The notes under the pieces are model-generated. The model was not told the DNA's origin. It saw only the letters and a list, made by a program, of their open reading frames with translations, and did not search any database. Shown here one piece after another: positions 38,363 through 47,938 of a stretch of 64,000 nt of DNA. Each line of letters starts with the position of its first letter. Positions within the stretch are counted from its first letter, which is position 1. Source of the DNA: Brevundimonas sp. SGAir0440 (GTDB lineage: Bacteria; Pseudomonadota; Alphaproteobacteria; Caulobacterales; Caulobacteraceae); NCBI RefSeq assembly GCF_005484585.1, contig NZ_CP039435.1, positions 1,178,001-1,242,000 on the forward strand, in the 5' to 3' direction. The translations under genes were made by a program, and so were the position numbers.

Positions 38363-39795
38363 TGATCCGCAACAAGACCCTCAGCTTCCTGACCGCCGCA
38401 GCCTCCAGCGCCCTGCTCGCCGCCTGCGCGGTCGGGCCCAAGGCGCCGGTCGCCGACCTGCCCGTCGCCGGCACGGGCGCGTTCGTCGGCTCGGCCAGCC
38501 CTACCGTCTCGACCGCTGCGGCGCGCGACGACTGGTGGCGGCTGTACGAGGACCCTACGCTGGACGCCCTGATCCAGCAGGCCTTCGCCGAGAACAACCA
38601 GCTCGAGGCCGCCTTCGCCAATCTGCGCGCGGTCCGGGCGTCGCTGTCGGAGGCCCGCGTCGGCCGTTTCCCGACCACGACGACCAGCGCCCAGGCCCAG
38701 CGCAGCCGCGCCTCGGCCGCCACGGTCCAGGGCCTGCCAGCAGGGCAGGATGCGCCCGAAATCGACACCTATGACGTCGGCATTCAGGCGGCCTATGAGG
38801 TCGACCTGTTCGGACGGGTGGAATCCACCATTCGCGCCGCCCGCGCCGACGCCCGCGCCGCCGAGGCCGCCCTGGCCACGGTCCAGGTGACGGTCGCGGC
38901 CGAGACGACCCGCGCCTATGCCGACACCTGCTCAGCCAATGCGCAGATCGCGGTGGCCGAACGGACGCTGGAGCTGCAACGCAATACCGCCAATCTGACC
39001 CAGACTCTGCTGGACGGCGGGGCGGGGACCGGGCTGGACGTGGCCAGCGCCCGCGCGGCCCTGGCCCAGACGGCGGCGACCCTGCCGACATTGCGCGCAG
39101 CCCGTAACGAGGCCCTGTTCCGCCTGGCGACCCTGACCGGGCGCACCCCGGCCGAAGCCAGCCAGGCCGCCGCCGCCTGCGTGCGTCCGCCCCAGCTCAG
39201 CCAGCCGATCCCGGTCGGCGACGGCGCGGCGCTTCTGGCCCGCCGTCCCGACGTGCGCCAGGCCGAGGCCGAACTGGCCGCAGCCGCCGCGCGCGTGAAC
39301 GTGGCGACCGCCAACCTGTTTCCGCAGATCAGCCTGGGCGGGTCCTTTGGCTCCACCGCGTTGGACTCAGGCGAACTGGGTAACGACCAGAACTTCCGCT
39401 TCAGCTTCGGTCCGCTGATCAGCTGGTCCTTCCCTAACGTCTTCGCCGCCCGCGCTCAGATCAAGGCCGCCGGCGCCCGTTCGGACGCGGCTCTGGCGAC
39501 CTTCGACCAGACGGTGCTGACGGCGCTTCAGGAAACCGAGACAGCCCTTAGCAACTACGCCAACGAACTGGACCGCCGTGCGGCCCTGACAGAGGCTAGG
39601 GACCAAGCGGCCCGCGCCACCGACCTGTCGCGCCTGCGCTTCAACGCCGGCGCCGACAGCTTCCTTCTGGTGCTGGACGCCGAACGCACCCAGGCGGCGG
39701 CCGACGCGGCTTTGGCCCAGTCCGACGCCTTGGTCACCACCTACCAGATCGCCCTGTTCCGCGCCCTGGCCGGGGGCTGGCAGGCCGACAGTTGA
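38362..39795 (+). CDS. outer-membrane efflux channel, NodT family (OprM/TolC-like)
   Basis: 477 residues starting with a lipoprotein signal (LLAACAVGPKAP, Cys about residue 22). Two OEP repeats follow, each with long helical stretches; typical sequences are WWRLYEDPTLDALIQQAFAEN, GIQAAYEVDLFGRVEST and ARRPDVRQAEAELAAAAARVNVATANLFPQISL (in part). It forms the trimeric exit duct with the adaptor and pump encoded upstream. A strong terminator follows. Confidence 0.94.
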   Translation: MIRNKTLSFLTAAASSALLAACAVGPKAPVADLPVAGTGAFVGSASPTVSTAAARDDWWRLYEDPTLDALIQQAFAENNQLEAAFANLRAVRASLSEARVGRFPTTTTSAQAQRSRASAATVQGLPAGQDAPEIDTYDVGIQAAYEVDLFGRVESTIRAARADARAAEAALATVQVTVAAETTRAYADTCSANAQIAVAERTLELQRNTANLTQTLLDGGAGTGLDVASARAALAQTAATLPTLRAARNEALFRLATLTGRTPAEASQAAAACVRPPQLSQPIPVGDGAALLARRPDVRQAEAELAAAAARVNVATANLFPQISLGGSFGSTALDSGELGNDQNFRFSFGPLISWSFPNVFAARAQIKAAGARSDAALATFDQTVLTALQETETALSNYANELDRRAALTEARDQAARATDLSRLRFNAGADSFLLVLDAERTQAAADAALAQSDALVTTYQIALFRALAGGWQADS

Positions 39796-39820
39796 TCGCG
39801 TCGCGATGCTGAAAGAAGAG

Positions 39821-39850
39821 GGCCGGGCGATGCATCGCCCGGCCTTTTTT
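39821..39850 (+). terminator. rho-independent terminator after the efflux operon
   Basis: A perfect palindromic stem (GGCCGGGCGATG/CATCGCCCGGCC, 39821-39844) is followed by six T. The opposite side is A-rich, so it may also end transcription of the convergent catalase gene. Confidence 0.88.
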
Positions 39851-39873
39851 CATTCTGATCAAGTTTACCGCGG

Positions 39874-41961
39874 TCAGGCCAAAATCCGCACCTTGGGTTC
39901 GCGATCCCATTGGCGGGTGCGGGCGGGGGCGAGAAAGTTTTCGGCGTTCTTGGACAGGTCGATCACGCCAGCGTCCGGCTCGACGCCTGCCTTGTCGAGC
40001 AGGGGCTGGGCCTCAGGCGTGTGGCCTATGGCCTTGAGGTGGCCGAAGGCGTCCTTGGCGAAATCGACCGCGGCGCCTTCTTTCAGCATTTGGGCGCAGC
40101 CGTCCTCGGACAGAACGATCGCCACGGCGTCGAACAAGACCGACGGGCTGCCGGCCAGTTGGCAGTCGGCCGCCAGCGTCTTGCCGTCCTTCAGCCTGAC
40201 GCCGCCGATTTTGGGCGCGACGATGAAGACCGAGCCGCCGTCGCCTTCAACCGACGCCTTTACGGCGTCGACGACCGCGCCGTCCGAACCGTCGGCGACG
40301 AGGATGGCGACCTTTCGGCCCTTCAGAGTATCGGGATATTTGCCGACGATGCGCAAGGCGGGCGAGGCTTCGAGATCAATGGGCGCCACGCCGGGGTCGG
40401 ACGCCTTGGGCAGGGACAGGTTCAGGCCGTCGGCGACCCGCTGAGCCAAGGTCTCATCGACGTTTTGCAGATTGGCCAAAATGCGCTCGCGAACGTGAGC
40501 GAGCGACACCTTGGACAGTTCGAAGACGATGGCGCTGGCCAGGTGGGCCTGTTCGATCTCGGTCTGGGAGCGGAAGAACAGCCGCGCCTGGCTGTAGTGA
40601 TCGGCGAAGCTTTCGGCGCGCAGCCGGACCTTTTCGCCCTCGACCGGGATGGACGCGGTGCGGAAACCGCCCTTGGGATCTTCACGCGGGCCGCCGTCCT
40701 CGCCCGCCTCGGACAGGCTGTTGGGCTCATAGTTGGCGCGGCCCTTGGGCACGGCCATCTGCATATGGCCGTCGCGCTGCAAGTTCTGGAAGGGGCAGCC
40801 CTTGGCCTGGTTGATCGGGATCTGGTGGAAGTTGACCGTGCCCAGGCGCGACAGCTGGGTGTCCTGATAGGAGAACAGCCGTCCCTGCAACAGCGGATCT
40901 TCCGAAAAGTCGATGCCCGGCACGATGTTGGTCGGCAGGAAGGCGACCTGTTCGGTCTCGGCGAAGAAGTTGTCGGGATTGCGGTTCAGGACCATGCGGC
41001 CGATCACGCGGATCGGATAATCCTCTTCCGGCACCAGCTTGGTGGCGTCCAGAATGTCGAAGGGCAGGGCGTCGGCCTGTTCCTGCGTGAACAACTGTAC
41101 GCCGAACTCCCATTCGGGGAAGTCGCCCTGATCGATGGCCTCATACAGGTCGCGACGGTGATAGTCCGGGTCGGCGCCGGCGATCTTGACCGCCTCGTCC
41201 CAGCAGGTCGATTGCGCCCCCAGCTTGGGCCGCCAGTGGAACTTGACCAGGGTCGCCTCGCCTTCGGCGTTGATCAGCCGGAAGGTGTTGACGCCGAAGC
41301 CTTCCATCATGCGCAGGCTGCGCGGAATGCCGCGATCCGACATGGCCCACATGACCATGTGCATGCTCTCGGGCATCAGGCCGATGAAGTCCCAGAAGGT
41401 GTCGTGGGCGCTGGCCGCCTGGGGATAGCCCTTGTCCGCCTCCATCTTCACCGAATGGATCAGGTCCGGGAACTTGATCGCGTCCTGGATGAAGAAGACG
41501 GGGATGTTGTTGCCGACCAGATCCCAGTTGCCTTCGGTCGTGTAGAATTTGACCGCAAAGCCGCGCACGTCACGCGGCGTGTCCACCGAGCCCGCGCCGC
41601 CGGCGACGGTCGAGAAGCGGGCGAACAGTTCGGTCTTCTTGCCGACCTCGGTCAGAATCTTCGCGGTAGTGAAGTCCGAAAGGCTGTCGGTCAGTTCGAA
41701 GAAGCCGTGGGCGGCCGAGCCGCGGGCATGGACGATCCGCTCAGGGATACGCTCGTGGTCGAAATGCTGGATCTTCTCGCGGAGGATGAAGTCTTCCAGC
41801 AGGGTCGAGCCGCGCGGGCCGGCTTTCAGCGAGTTCTGATTGTCGCTGATTGGCGTCCCGTGATTGGTGGTCAGGCGGGTCTCAGGCGTCGAGGCGGTCT
41901 GGTGCACTTCGCCAGCGTTGCCGATTGTCGGCGCGCCGGCCGGCTTTGCGTTCTTGGCCAT
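39874..41961 (-). CDS. katE: large-subunit catalase (HPII/KatE type)
   Basis: 695 residues, near the ~750 of E. coli HPII and well above small-subunit catalases (~480). The heme core has the catalytic His in [40 protein letters not shown] (in part [17 protein letters not shown]), and the proximal heme Tyr in [14 protein letters not shown]. The C-terminal ~150 residues ([15 protein letters not shown]) form the flavodoxin/DJ-1-like domain of large catalases. The start at 41961 has AAAGGA upstream; the longer open frame lacks support. It breaks down hydrogen peroxide in the cytoplasm and is divergent from murC. Confidence 0.95.
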   Translation of the reverse strand: MAKNAKPAGAPTIGNAGEVHQTASTPETRLTTNHGTPISDNQNSLKAGPRGSTLLEDFILREKIQHFDHERIPERIVHARGSAAHGFFELTDSLSDFTTAKILTEVGKKTELFARFSTVAGGAGSVDTPRDVRGFAVKFYTTEGNWDLVGNNIPVFFIQDAIKFPDLIHSVKMEADKGYPQAASAHDTFWDFIGLMPESMHMVMWAMSDRGIPRSLRMMEGFGVNTFRLINAEGEATLVKFHWRPKLGAQSTCWDEAVKIAGADPDYHRRDLYEAIDQGDFPEWEFGVQLFTQEQADALPFDILDATKLVPEEDYPIRVIGRMVLNRNPDNFFAETEQVAFLPTNIVPGIDFSEDPLLQGRLFSYQDTQLSRLGTVNFHQIPINQAKGCPFQNLQRDGHMQMAVPKGRANYEPNSLSEAGEDGGPREDPKGGFRTASIPVEGEKVRLRAESFADHYSQARLFFRSQTEIEQAHLASAIVFELSKVSLAHVRERILANLQNVDETLAQRVADGLNLSLPKASDPGVAPIDLEASPALRIVGKYPDTLKGRKVAILVADGSDGAVVDAVKASVEGDGGSVFIVAPKIGGVRLKDGKTLAADCQLAGSPSVLFDAVAIVLSEDGCAQMLKEGAAVDFAKDAFGHLKAIGHTPEAQPLLDKAGVEPDAGVIDLSKNAENFLAPARTRQWDREPKVRILA

Positions 41962-42143
41962 CTTAGGAATCCTTTGGAGCAGCGGCGCAAGCGGGAGCCG
42001 CGCGCGTTCCCGAAGACAACTCGGTGGAGGCGCAATAGTTCTGTGCGAGTTCGCGCACAGCCGCGCCCGATCGTCGCTAGAAAAGTTCGCTCCGTATGCG
42101 GCGCGCCCTTCGCAGGAGGCGAGGCGGCGTTTATGAGGCGAAA

Positions 42144-43556
42144 ATGATTGCACGCCTTCGCCCCGTCCCGTTCGACCTCGGTCCCGTTCATTTCGTCGGC
42201 ATCGGCGGCATCGGCATGAGCGGCATCGCCGAGATCATGCTGAAGATCGGCTATTCGGTTCAGGGCTCGGACGCCAAGGCCAGCGCCAATACCGAGCGGC
42301 TGGAACAGCTGGGCGCCAAGATTTTCATCGGCCACGACGCCGCCCATGTGGGCGAGGGCGTTTCGGCCGTGGTCTATTCGACGGCGGTCAAAGCCGACAA
42401 TCCCGAGATGAAGGCGGCCCGCGAGCGCCGCATCCCGCTGGTGCGCCGGGCCGAGATGCTGGCCGAGCTGATGCGGCTGCAGTTCTCGATCGCTGTGGGC
42501 GGCACACACGGCAAGACGACGACGACCTCGATGGTGGCGGCCCTGCTGGATGCGGCGGGCCTGGATCCGACGGTGGTCAATGGCGGCATCATCAACGCCT
42601 ACGGCACCAACGCCAAGGTCGGCGACGGCGATTGGATCGTGGTGGAGGCGGACGAGTCGGACGGCAGCTTCCTGCGCCTGAAGTCGACGGTGGCCATCGT
42701 CACCAACATCGATCCCGAACATCTGGACCACTACGGCGACTTCGACGGGGTGCGGAAAGCGTTCGTGGACTTCGTCGAAAACATTCCCTTCTACGGGTTC
42801 GCCGCTGTCTGCCTGGACCATCCCGAAGTGCAAAAACTGGTCGCGGCCATCGATAACCGGCGGCTGGTGACCTACGGGGTCAATCCGCAGGCCATGGTGC
42901 GGGCCGACAATGTCGAGATGGGGCCGGACGGCTGCCGCTTCGACGTGGTCATTCAGAATGGCGAAACCCATTTGATCTCGGGCGTCCATCTGCCGATGGC
43001 TGGCTGGCACAATGTGTCGAACGCCTTGGCCGCCATCGCTGTGGCGCGCGAGCTGGATGTGTCGGACGACGCGATCCGCGCGGGCCTTGCCGGCTTTGGC
43101 GGGGTCAAGCGCCGCTTCACCACCACGGGCGTCGTGGGCGGCGTTCGCATCGTCGACGACTACGGCCACCACCCGGTCGAGATCGCCGCCGTGCTGAAGG
43201 CCGCGCGTCAGGTGACGGAGGGTCGGGTCATCGCCGTGGTTCAGCCGCACCGCTACACGCGCCTGCGCGACCTGATGGACGAGTTCTCGACCTGCTTCTC
43301 GGACGCCGACAGCGTGATCGTCGCCGATGTTTATCCCGCCGGCGAACAGCCGATCGAAGGAGTGGACAAGCACGCGCTGGCCGACGGGGTGCGCCGCTAC
43401 GGCCACCGTCACGTCCAGGCCTTGGAGAACGCCGCTGTCCTGCCGCGCCTGATCAAGGATGAGGCCAAATCCGGCGACGTTGTGGTGCTGCTGGGCGCCG
43501 GCGACATCACCAGCTGGGCCTATGGCCTGCCGGCGCAGCTGGAGGCTCTGGCGTGA
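42144..43556 (+). CDS. murC: UDP-N-acetylmuramate--L-alanine ligase
   Basis: 470 residues; adds L-Ala to UDP-MurNAc in peptidoglycan precursor synthesis. [18 protein letters not shown] at the N terminus binds the UDP moiety, [14 protein letters not shown] is the ATP loop, and [10 protein letters not shown] and [11 protein letters not shown] mark the C-terminal domain. The ATG at 42144 is chosen; the upstream in-frame extension lies over the divergent catalase promoter region. In many alphaproteobacteria murG precedes murC; here catalase does, so the cluster starts anew at this point. Confidence 0.96.
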   Translation: MIARLRPVPFDLGPVHFVGIGGIGMSGIAEIMLKIGYSVQGSDAKASANTERLEQLGAKIFIGHDAAHVGEGVSAVVYSTAVKADNPEMKAARERRIPLVRRAEMLAELMRLQFSIAVGGTHGKTTTTSMVAALLDAAGLDPTVVNGGIINAYGTNAKVGDGDWIVVEADESDGSFLRLKSTVAIVTNIDPEHLDHYGDFDGVRKAFVDFVENIPFYGFAAVCLDHPEVQKLVAAIDNRRLVTYGVNPQAMVRADNVEMGPDGCRFDVVIQNGETHLISGVHLPMAGWHNVSNALAAIAVARELDVSDDAIRAGLAGFGGVKRRFTTTGVVGGVRIVDDYGHHPVEIAAVLKAARQVTEGRVIAVVQPHRYTRLRDLMDEFSTCFSDADSVIVADVYPAGEQPIEGVDKHALADGVRRYGHRHVQALENAAVLPRLIKDEAKSGDVVVLLGAGDITSWAYGLPAQLEALA

Positions 43557-44455
43557 TCGTTTTGCCCGACGTGCGCGGCAAGCTGCTGCGGAACGAGCCG
43601 CTGGCGCCCTATACTTGGTTCCGGGTGGGCGGCGCGGCCGAGGCCCTGTTCATTCCGGCGGACGCTGAGGATCTGGGGGACTTCCTGAAGGCCTTGGACC
43701 CGGCCGTGCCGGTGACGGTTCTGGGCGTCGGATCGAACGTCATCGTTCGCGACGGGGGGGTCGAGGGCGTGGTGATCCGCCTGGCGGGCCGCCCGTGGGC
43801 GCAGATCACGACGGACGGCGACACCGTCACGGCCAGCGCGGGCGCGCTGGACTCGATGGTCGCCAAGGCCAGCGCCAAGGCAGGAATCGCCGGGCTGGAA
43901 TTCTATGCCGGCATTCCGGGCACGATAGGCGGCGCCTTGACCATGAACGCCGGTTGCTACGGCTCCGAGACCAAGGACGTGCTGGTGTCGGCCTGGGGCC
44001 TGACGCGGGCGGGCGAGCGGGTCCATTACGCTCTGGCCGACTTCGGCTACACCTATCGCCATTCGCAGGCGCCGGCCGACATCATCTGGGTCGAGGCGAC
44101 CTATCGCGGCACGGCCGACGAACCCGAGGCGGTGGCGGCCCGGATCTCCGAGATCACCAGTCGTCGCGAGACCACCCAGCCGATCCGTGAAAAGACCGGC
44201 GGCTCGACGTTCAAGAACCCCGAGGGCCATTCGTCGTGGAAGCTGGTGGATGAGGCCGGTTGGCGCGGCAAGCTGCACGCCGAAACCGGGGGAGGGGCCA
44301 AGTTCAGCGAACTGCACTCCAACTTCATGATCAATCCCGGGGAAGCGACTGCGGCCGATGTTGAAGGCCTGGGCGAGGCGGTTCGCGCCGATGTGCTGGC
44401 TAAGACCGGCGTTCAGTTGGAGTGGGAAATCAAGCGGATCGGCCGGGCGCGATAA
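43553..44455 (+). CDS. murB: UDP-N-acetylenolpyruvoylglucosamine reductase
   Basis: A 300-residue FAD enzyme that reduces UDP-GlcNAc-enolpyruvate to UDP-MurNAc. FAD-binding elements are [13 protein letters not shown] and [28 protein letters not shown] and [10 protein letters not shown] follow, with the C-terminal active-site region [12 protein letters not shown]. It starts at a GTG in a GTGA overlap with murC, implying coupled translation. Confidence 0.96.
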   Translation: MIVLPDVRGKLLRNEPLAPYTWFRVGGAAEALFIPADAEDLGDFLKALDPAVPVTVLGVGSNVIVRDGGVEGVVIRLAGRPWAQITTDGDTVTASAGALDSMVAKASAKAGIAGLEFYAGIPGTIGGALTMNAGCYGSETKDVLVSAWGLTRAGERVHYALADFGYTYRHSQAPADIIWVEATYRGTADEPEAVAARISEITSRRETTQPIREKTGGSTFKNPEGHSSWKLVDEAGWRGKLHAETGGGAKFSELHSNFMINPGEATAADVEGLGEAVRADVLAKTGVQLEWEIKRIGRAR

Positions 44456-44532
44456 AAAATCCCGCGCAAAATGGTCTTCGGACGCGAATGGTTGACGGCC
44501 TGTTAAACATGTAGGCCCCAATCCAAGGCGTC

Positions 44533-45474
44533 ATGGCCCGCGCTTTCAAAGACCTTCATGTCGCCGTCCTGATGGGCGGCCTTTCCGCAGAGCGGGAGGT
44601 GTCCCTCTCGTCGGGCGAGCAGTGCGCGCGCGCGCTGGAGCGGCAGGGTGTGCGCGTCAGCCGCGTGGACGCCGGGCGGGATCTGGCCAATGTGCTGCCC
44701 GGCCTGATCCGGCCCGACGTGGTGCTGAACTGCCTGCACGGCGCCTGGGGCGAGGACGGCTGCGTCCAGGGCGTGCTGGAGACGCTGCGTATTCCCTACA
44801 CCCATTCCGGCGTGCTGGCCTCGGCCCTGGCGATGGACAAGGACAAGTCCAAGGCCGTCCTGCGGGCGGCGGGCATCAAGGTGCCGGGTGGTGGTCTTTA
44901 CGATCGTCACGAAGTCGCCAGCCGCCACGTCATCGACCCGCCCTATGTGGTCAAGCCGAATGCGGAGGGGTCGTCGGTCGGCGTCTTCCTGGTGCGCGAG
45001 GGTGCCAACCGTCCGGTCGCTGAGGTGGGCGAACCGGGCTGGGCCTACGGCGAGCAGGTCGTCGTCGAGCCCTATATCGCAGGCAAGGAGTTGTGCGTCA
45101 CCGTGCTGGGCGAGGCGACGGGGCCGCGCGCCCTGACCGTCACGGACATCACTCCGACCAAGGGCTTCTATGACTACGAGGCCAAATATGCGCCGGGCGG
45201 ATCGGTGCACGTCCTGCCGGCCGTCCTGCCGCCGCATGTGTTCGAAAAGGCGCTGCGTCAGGCGGAGGCGGCGCACTTGGCCATGGGGTGCCGCGGCGTG
45301 TCGCGATCCGACTTCCGTTATGATGATGTTAAGGACGATCTGGTCCTGTTGGAGGTCAATACGCAGCCCGGCATGACCCCGACTTCGCTCGCGCCCGAGC
45401 AGGCCGCCCATACCGGGATGAGCTATGACGATTTGGTTCGGTGGATGGTGGAGGACGCCTCATGCCCGCGGTAG
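44533..45474 (+). CDS. ddl: D-alanine--D-alanine ligase
   Basis: A 313-residue ATP-grasp ligase. [19 protein letters not shown] at the N terminus (here [17 protein letters not shown]), [23 protein letters not shown] and [23 protein letters not shown] carry the substrate and Mg-ATP contacts. The 77-base gap before it contains TTGACGG (44492-44498), which could be a -35 element of an internal promoter. Its end overlaps ftsQ by 13 bases. Confidence 0.96.
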   Translation: MARAFKDLHVAVLMGGLSAEREVSLSSGEQCARALERQGVRVSRVDAGRDLANVLPGLIRPDVVLNCLHGAWGEDGCVQGVLETLRIPYTHSGVLASALAMDKDKSKAVLRAAGIKVPGGGLYDRHEVASRHVIDPPYVVKPNAEGSSVGVFLVREGANRPVAEVGEPGWAYGEQVVVEPYIAGKELCVTVLGEATGPRALTVTDITPTKGFYDYEAKYAPGGSVHVLPAVLPPHVFEKALRQAEAAHLAMGCRGVSRSDFRYDDVKDDLVLLEVNTQPGMTPTSLAPEQAAHTGMSYDDLVRWMVEDASCPR

Positions 45475-46349
45475 TTCGCGGCGGCCGGCGACAGGGTTCT
45501 AATCAGGCTCCACAAGGCGGTGCGGCTTCCAAGGGCGGAGGACGGTCGCGCGGCGGGGCCCAGAACGCGTCCGCCGTTCCCGGCAAGATGGCCGCCATCG
45601 GCCGTGTCGATATTTCGCCCCGCACCGCCGTGATCGCCCTGGGCGCCGGCGCGCTGCTGCTGGTCGGGGTTCTGGCCACGGGCGCTCGCGCCGAGCGGAT
45701 CGGCGCCTCGGTTTCTCATGGCCTGGACAGTGTGACGGCCGGCATGGGCCTGACGCTGAAGCGGGTGCACATCACCGGCGCCTCGCCTGAGGCCGAGCCG
45801 GCGATCCAGCGCGCGCTGGGCCTGTATTCCGGTCAGCCGATCACCAGCCTGGATCTGGACGCCATTCGGACGCGGGTTCAAGGCGTGGGTTGGGTCAAGG
45901 AGGCGCGCGTGGTGCGCCTGTTGCCCGACACCCTGATCGTTGAGGTCAAGGAACACGACCGCCTGGCCGTCTGGCAGGAAGCCGGTCAGATCAAGGTCAT
46001 CGACAACCGGGGCCAGGTCATCGACGGCGCCGACGCGCGTCGCTATCCGACGCTGCCGCTGGTCGTGGGCAAGGGCGCCGACGTGGCGGCTGGCGAAATC
46101 CTGCCTCTGCTGGCCCAGCGCCCGCGACTGATGGGAATGGTGGACGCCCTGGTGCGCGTGGACGAGCGCCGCTGGGACTTGCGTCTCAAGGACGGCAGCC
46201 TGATCCAGCTGCCCGCCACTGAACAGGAGGCGGCCCTGATCCGCCTCGATGCGCTGGACCAGCGCGAACGCCTGCTCGACCTGGGTTTCGCCCGCGTCGA
46301 TCTCAGAACCCCCGACGAGGTCGCCGTGCGACCCGCCGGCGACGCCTAA
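45462..46349 (+). CDS. ftsQ: cell division protein FtsQ
   Basis: 295 residues from the ATG at 45462 (GGAGG upstream, inside ddl). A basic, low-complexity cytoplasmic tail of ~45 residues precedes one membrane helix ([19 protein letters not shown]). Then come a periplasmic POTRA domain ([21 protein letters not shown]) and the FtsQ domain ([23 protein letters not shown]). It links cytoplasmic and periplasmic divisome parts. Part of the murC-murB-ddl-ftsQ-ftsA run. Confidence 0.95.
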   Translation: MPAVVRGGRRQGSNQAPQGGAASKGGGRSRGGAQNASAVPGKMAAIGRVDISPRTAVIALGAGALLLVGVLATGARAERIGASVSHGLDSVTAGMGLTLKRVHITGASPEAEPAIQRALGLYSGQPITSLDLDAIRTRVQGVGWVKEARVVRLLPDTLIVEVKEHDRLAVWQEAGQIKVIDNRGQVIDGADARRYPTLPLVVGKGADVAAGEILPLLAQRPRLMGMVDALVRVDERRWDLRLKDGSLIQLPATEQEAALIRLDALDQRERLLDLGFARVDLRTPDEVAVRPAGDA

Positions 46350-46362
46350 GGACCGTAGAGAC

Positions 46363-47697
46363 ATGACCAAGCAACGCGGCGCGGCGAATGATCACGGTCG
46401 GGGCATGGATCCTCGCGCCGGTCGTGCGCCCGTGGTCGCTGCGTTGGATATCGGGCAATCCAAGGTCTCGTGCTTCATCATGAAGCCGGACGGCGTGCGC
46501 CACGCCGACCGCACCATCCGCGTCGCAGGCGCCAGCCATGTCCAGTCCAAGGGCGTCAGGGGCGGGGCGATCATCAACATGGATGAGGCGGCTCAGGCCA
46601 TCGGCCACGCCGTCGAACGCGCCGAACGCGCCGCCCAGAGCCCGGTATCCGGCGTCGTCGTCACCACGGCTATCGGCCAGATGGCCAGCCACCGGGTGCA
46701 GGCCCGCGTCTCGCTGGGCGCCAATCCGGTCGGCGACGCCGATCTGGCGCGCGCCATCGGCATGGCCCTGGCCCAGATTCGCCTGCCCAACCGTCGCCCG
46801 ATCCACGTCCTGCCCATCGCCTGGTCGGTCGACGGCGCGCGGGGCGTGCATGATCCGCGTTCGATGCGGGGCGGTTCTCTGGGGCTGGATCTGTTGGTCG
46901 TCTCGATGGCCGAGAACGTCTTTACGACGCTCAGCCACTGCCTGGAGCTGGCTCACCTCGACCTGCAAGGCGTCGCCGCCGCACCCGTCGTCTCGTCTCT
47001 GGCCGCGCTGGAAGAGGACGAGATGGATCTGGGCGCCGTCTGCATCGACATGGGCGGCGGCTCGACCAGCGCCGCGGTCTGGGGCGGCCGCTCCCTGCTG
47101 CATATTGAAAGCCTGAACGTCGGCGGCGATCACGTCACCTCCGATATCGCGCGCGGCCTGTCGACGTCCAAGGCCGGCGCCGAACGGCTCAAGACCCTGC
47201 ACGGCTCGGCCATGGCCAGCGCCAACGAAGACCGCGAGATGCTGGAGGCCCCGCCGCGCGGCGAGGACGCCTCGGCCGGCCCCGTCATCGTCCCGCGCGC
47301 CATGCTGAAGACCGTCATCGCGCCCCGCGTCGAGGAAACCCTCGAACTGCTCCGTGATCGGCTAAAAAACGCAGGCGTCGGCCTGGAGCCCGGCGCCGGC
47401 TTGGTCCTGACCGGCGGCGCCAGCCAGCTGAATGGCGTGCGCGAGCTGGCGGTGCGCGTCTTCGACCGTCCTGTCCGCCTCGGAAAACCCCAACGGGCGC
47501 CACATTTGGCCGACGCCGCCTCCGGCCCCGCCTTCTGCGCCAGCGCCGGCGTCCTCCTCCGCGCCGCCTACGGACCGCGCGAGGCGGTGTCGGCGAGAAA
47601 GCTGATGGCGCGCCAGATCACGGCTGCGGATGCGCCGCGCATTCACCGCGGGAATGTGGTGGGGCGTGTGGCCGGCTGGCTGCGCGACAATCTGTGA
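46363..47697 (+). CDS. ftsA: cell division protein FtsA
   Basis: 444 residues with the actin-like fold: phosphate loop VVAALDIGQSKVSCFI, the 1C (SHS2) domain around residues 100-170, and phosphate 2 motif CIDMGGGSTSAAVW and adenosine motif LVLTGGASQLNG. The C-terminal amphipathic helix GNVVGRVAGWLRDNL should anchor it to the membrane. It tethers FtsZ at midcell. Unusually, ftsZ is not next: a TonB-dependent receptor gene lies between. Confidence 0.95.
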   Translation: MTKQRGAANDHGRGMDPRAGRAPVVAALDIGQSKVSCFIMKPDGVRHADRTIRVAGASHVQSKGVRGGAIINMDEAAQAIGHAVERAERAAQSPVSGVVVTTAIGQMASHRVQARVSLGANPVGDADLARAIGMALAQIRLPNRRPIHVLPIAWSVDGARGVHDPRSMRGGSLGLDLLVVSMAENVFTTLSHCLELAHLDLQGVAAAPVVSSLAALEEDEMDLGAVCIDMGGGSTSAAVWGGRSLLHIESLNVGGDHVTSDIARGLSTSKAGAERLKTLHGSAMASANEDREMLEAPPRGEDASAGPVIVPRAMLKTVIAPRVEETLELLRDRLKNAGVGLEPGAGLVLTGGASQLNGVRELAVRVFDRPVRLGKPQRAPHLADAASGPAFCASAGVLLRAAYGPREAVSARKLMARQITAADAPRIHRGNVVGRVAGWLRDNL

Positions 47698-47842
47698 CGC
47701 TGTCTCTTCGCAGTCAAACGCGCTGCGACTCATCCACTTAAGCGCCCATGACAGCGGCAGCAGCTAACCAATCCTCGGTAGCTGAACTGTGTCATGATTG
47801 TAACATCATCGACGCGTGCTGGCCCGATTTGGGTCACATTGG

Positions 47843-47870
47843 TTGCCTGACAGCCATATTTCGCTAGACG
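47843..47870 (+). promoter_or_regulatory. candidate promoter of the TonB-dependent receptor gene
   Basis: TTGCCTG (47843-47849), a 13-base spacer and GCTAGACG (47863-47870) resemble the Caulobacter housekeeping promoter pattern. It lies in the 241-base gap after ftsA, suggesting the receptor is transcribed on its own. Confidence 0.38.
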
Positions 47871-47938
47871 GTTTTGGAGAAGCCATGGGCTTTTGCGGCT
47901 CGGCTATTCGCAAATCGATTCTAGTGGGGTGACTGATT

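Noticed and set aside
44497..44517. Short inverted repeat GGCCT...AGGCC before ddl
   Set aside because: Only five-base arms around an unpaired centre, no T tract; could easily occur by chance.
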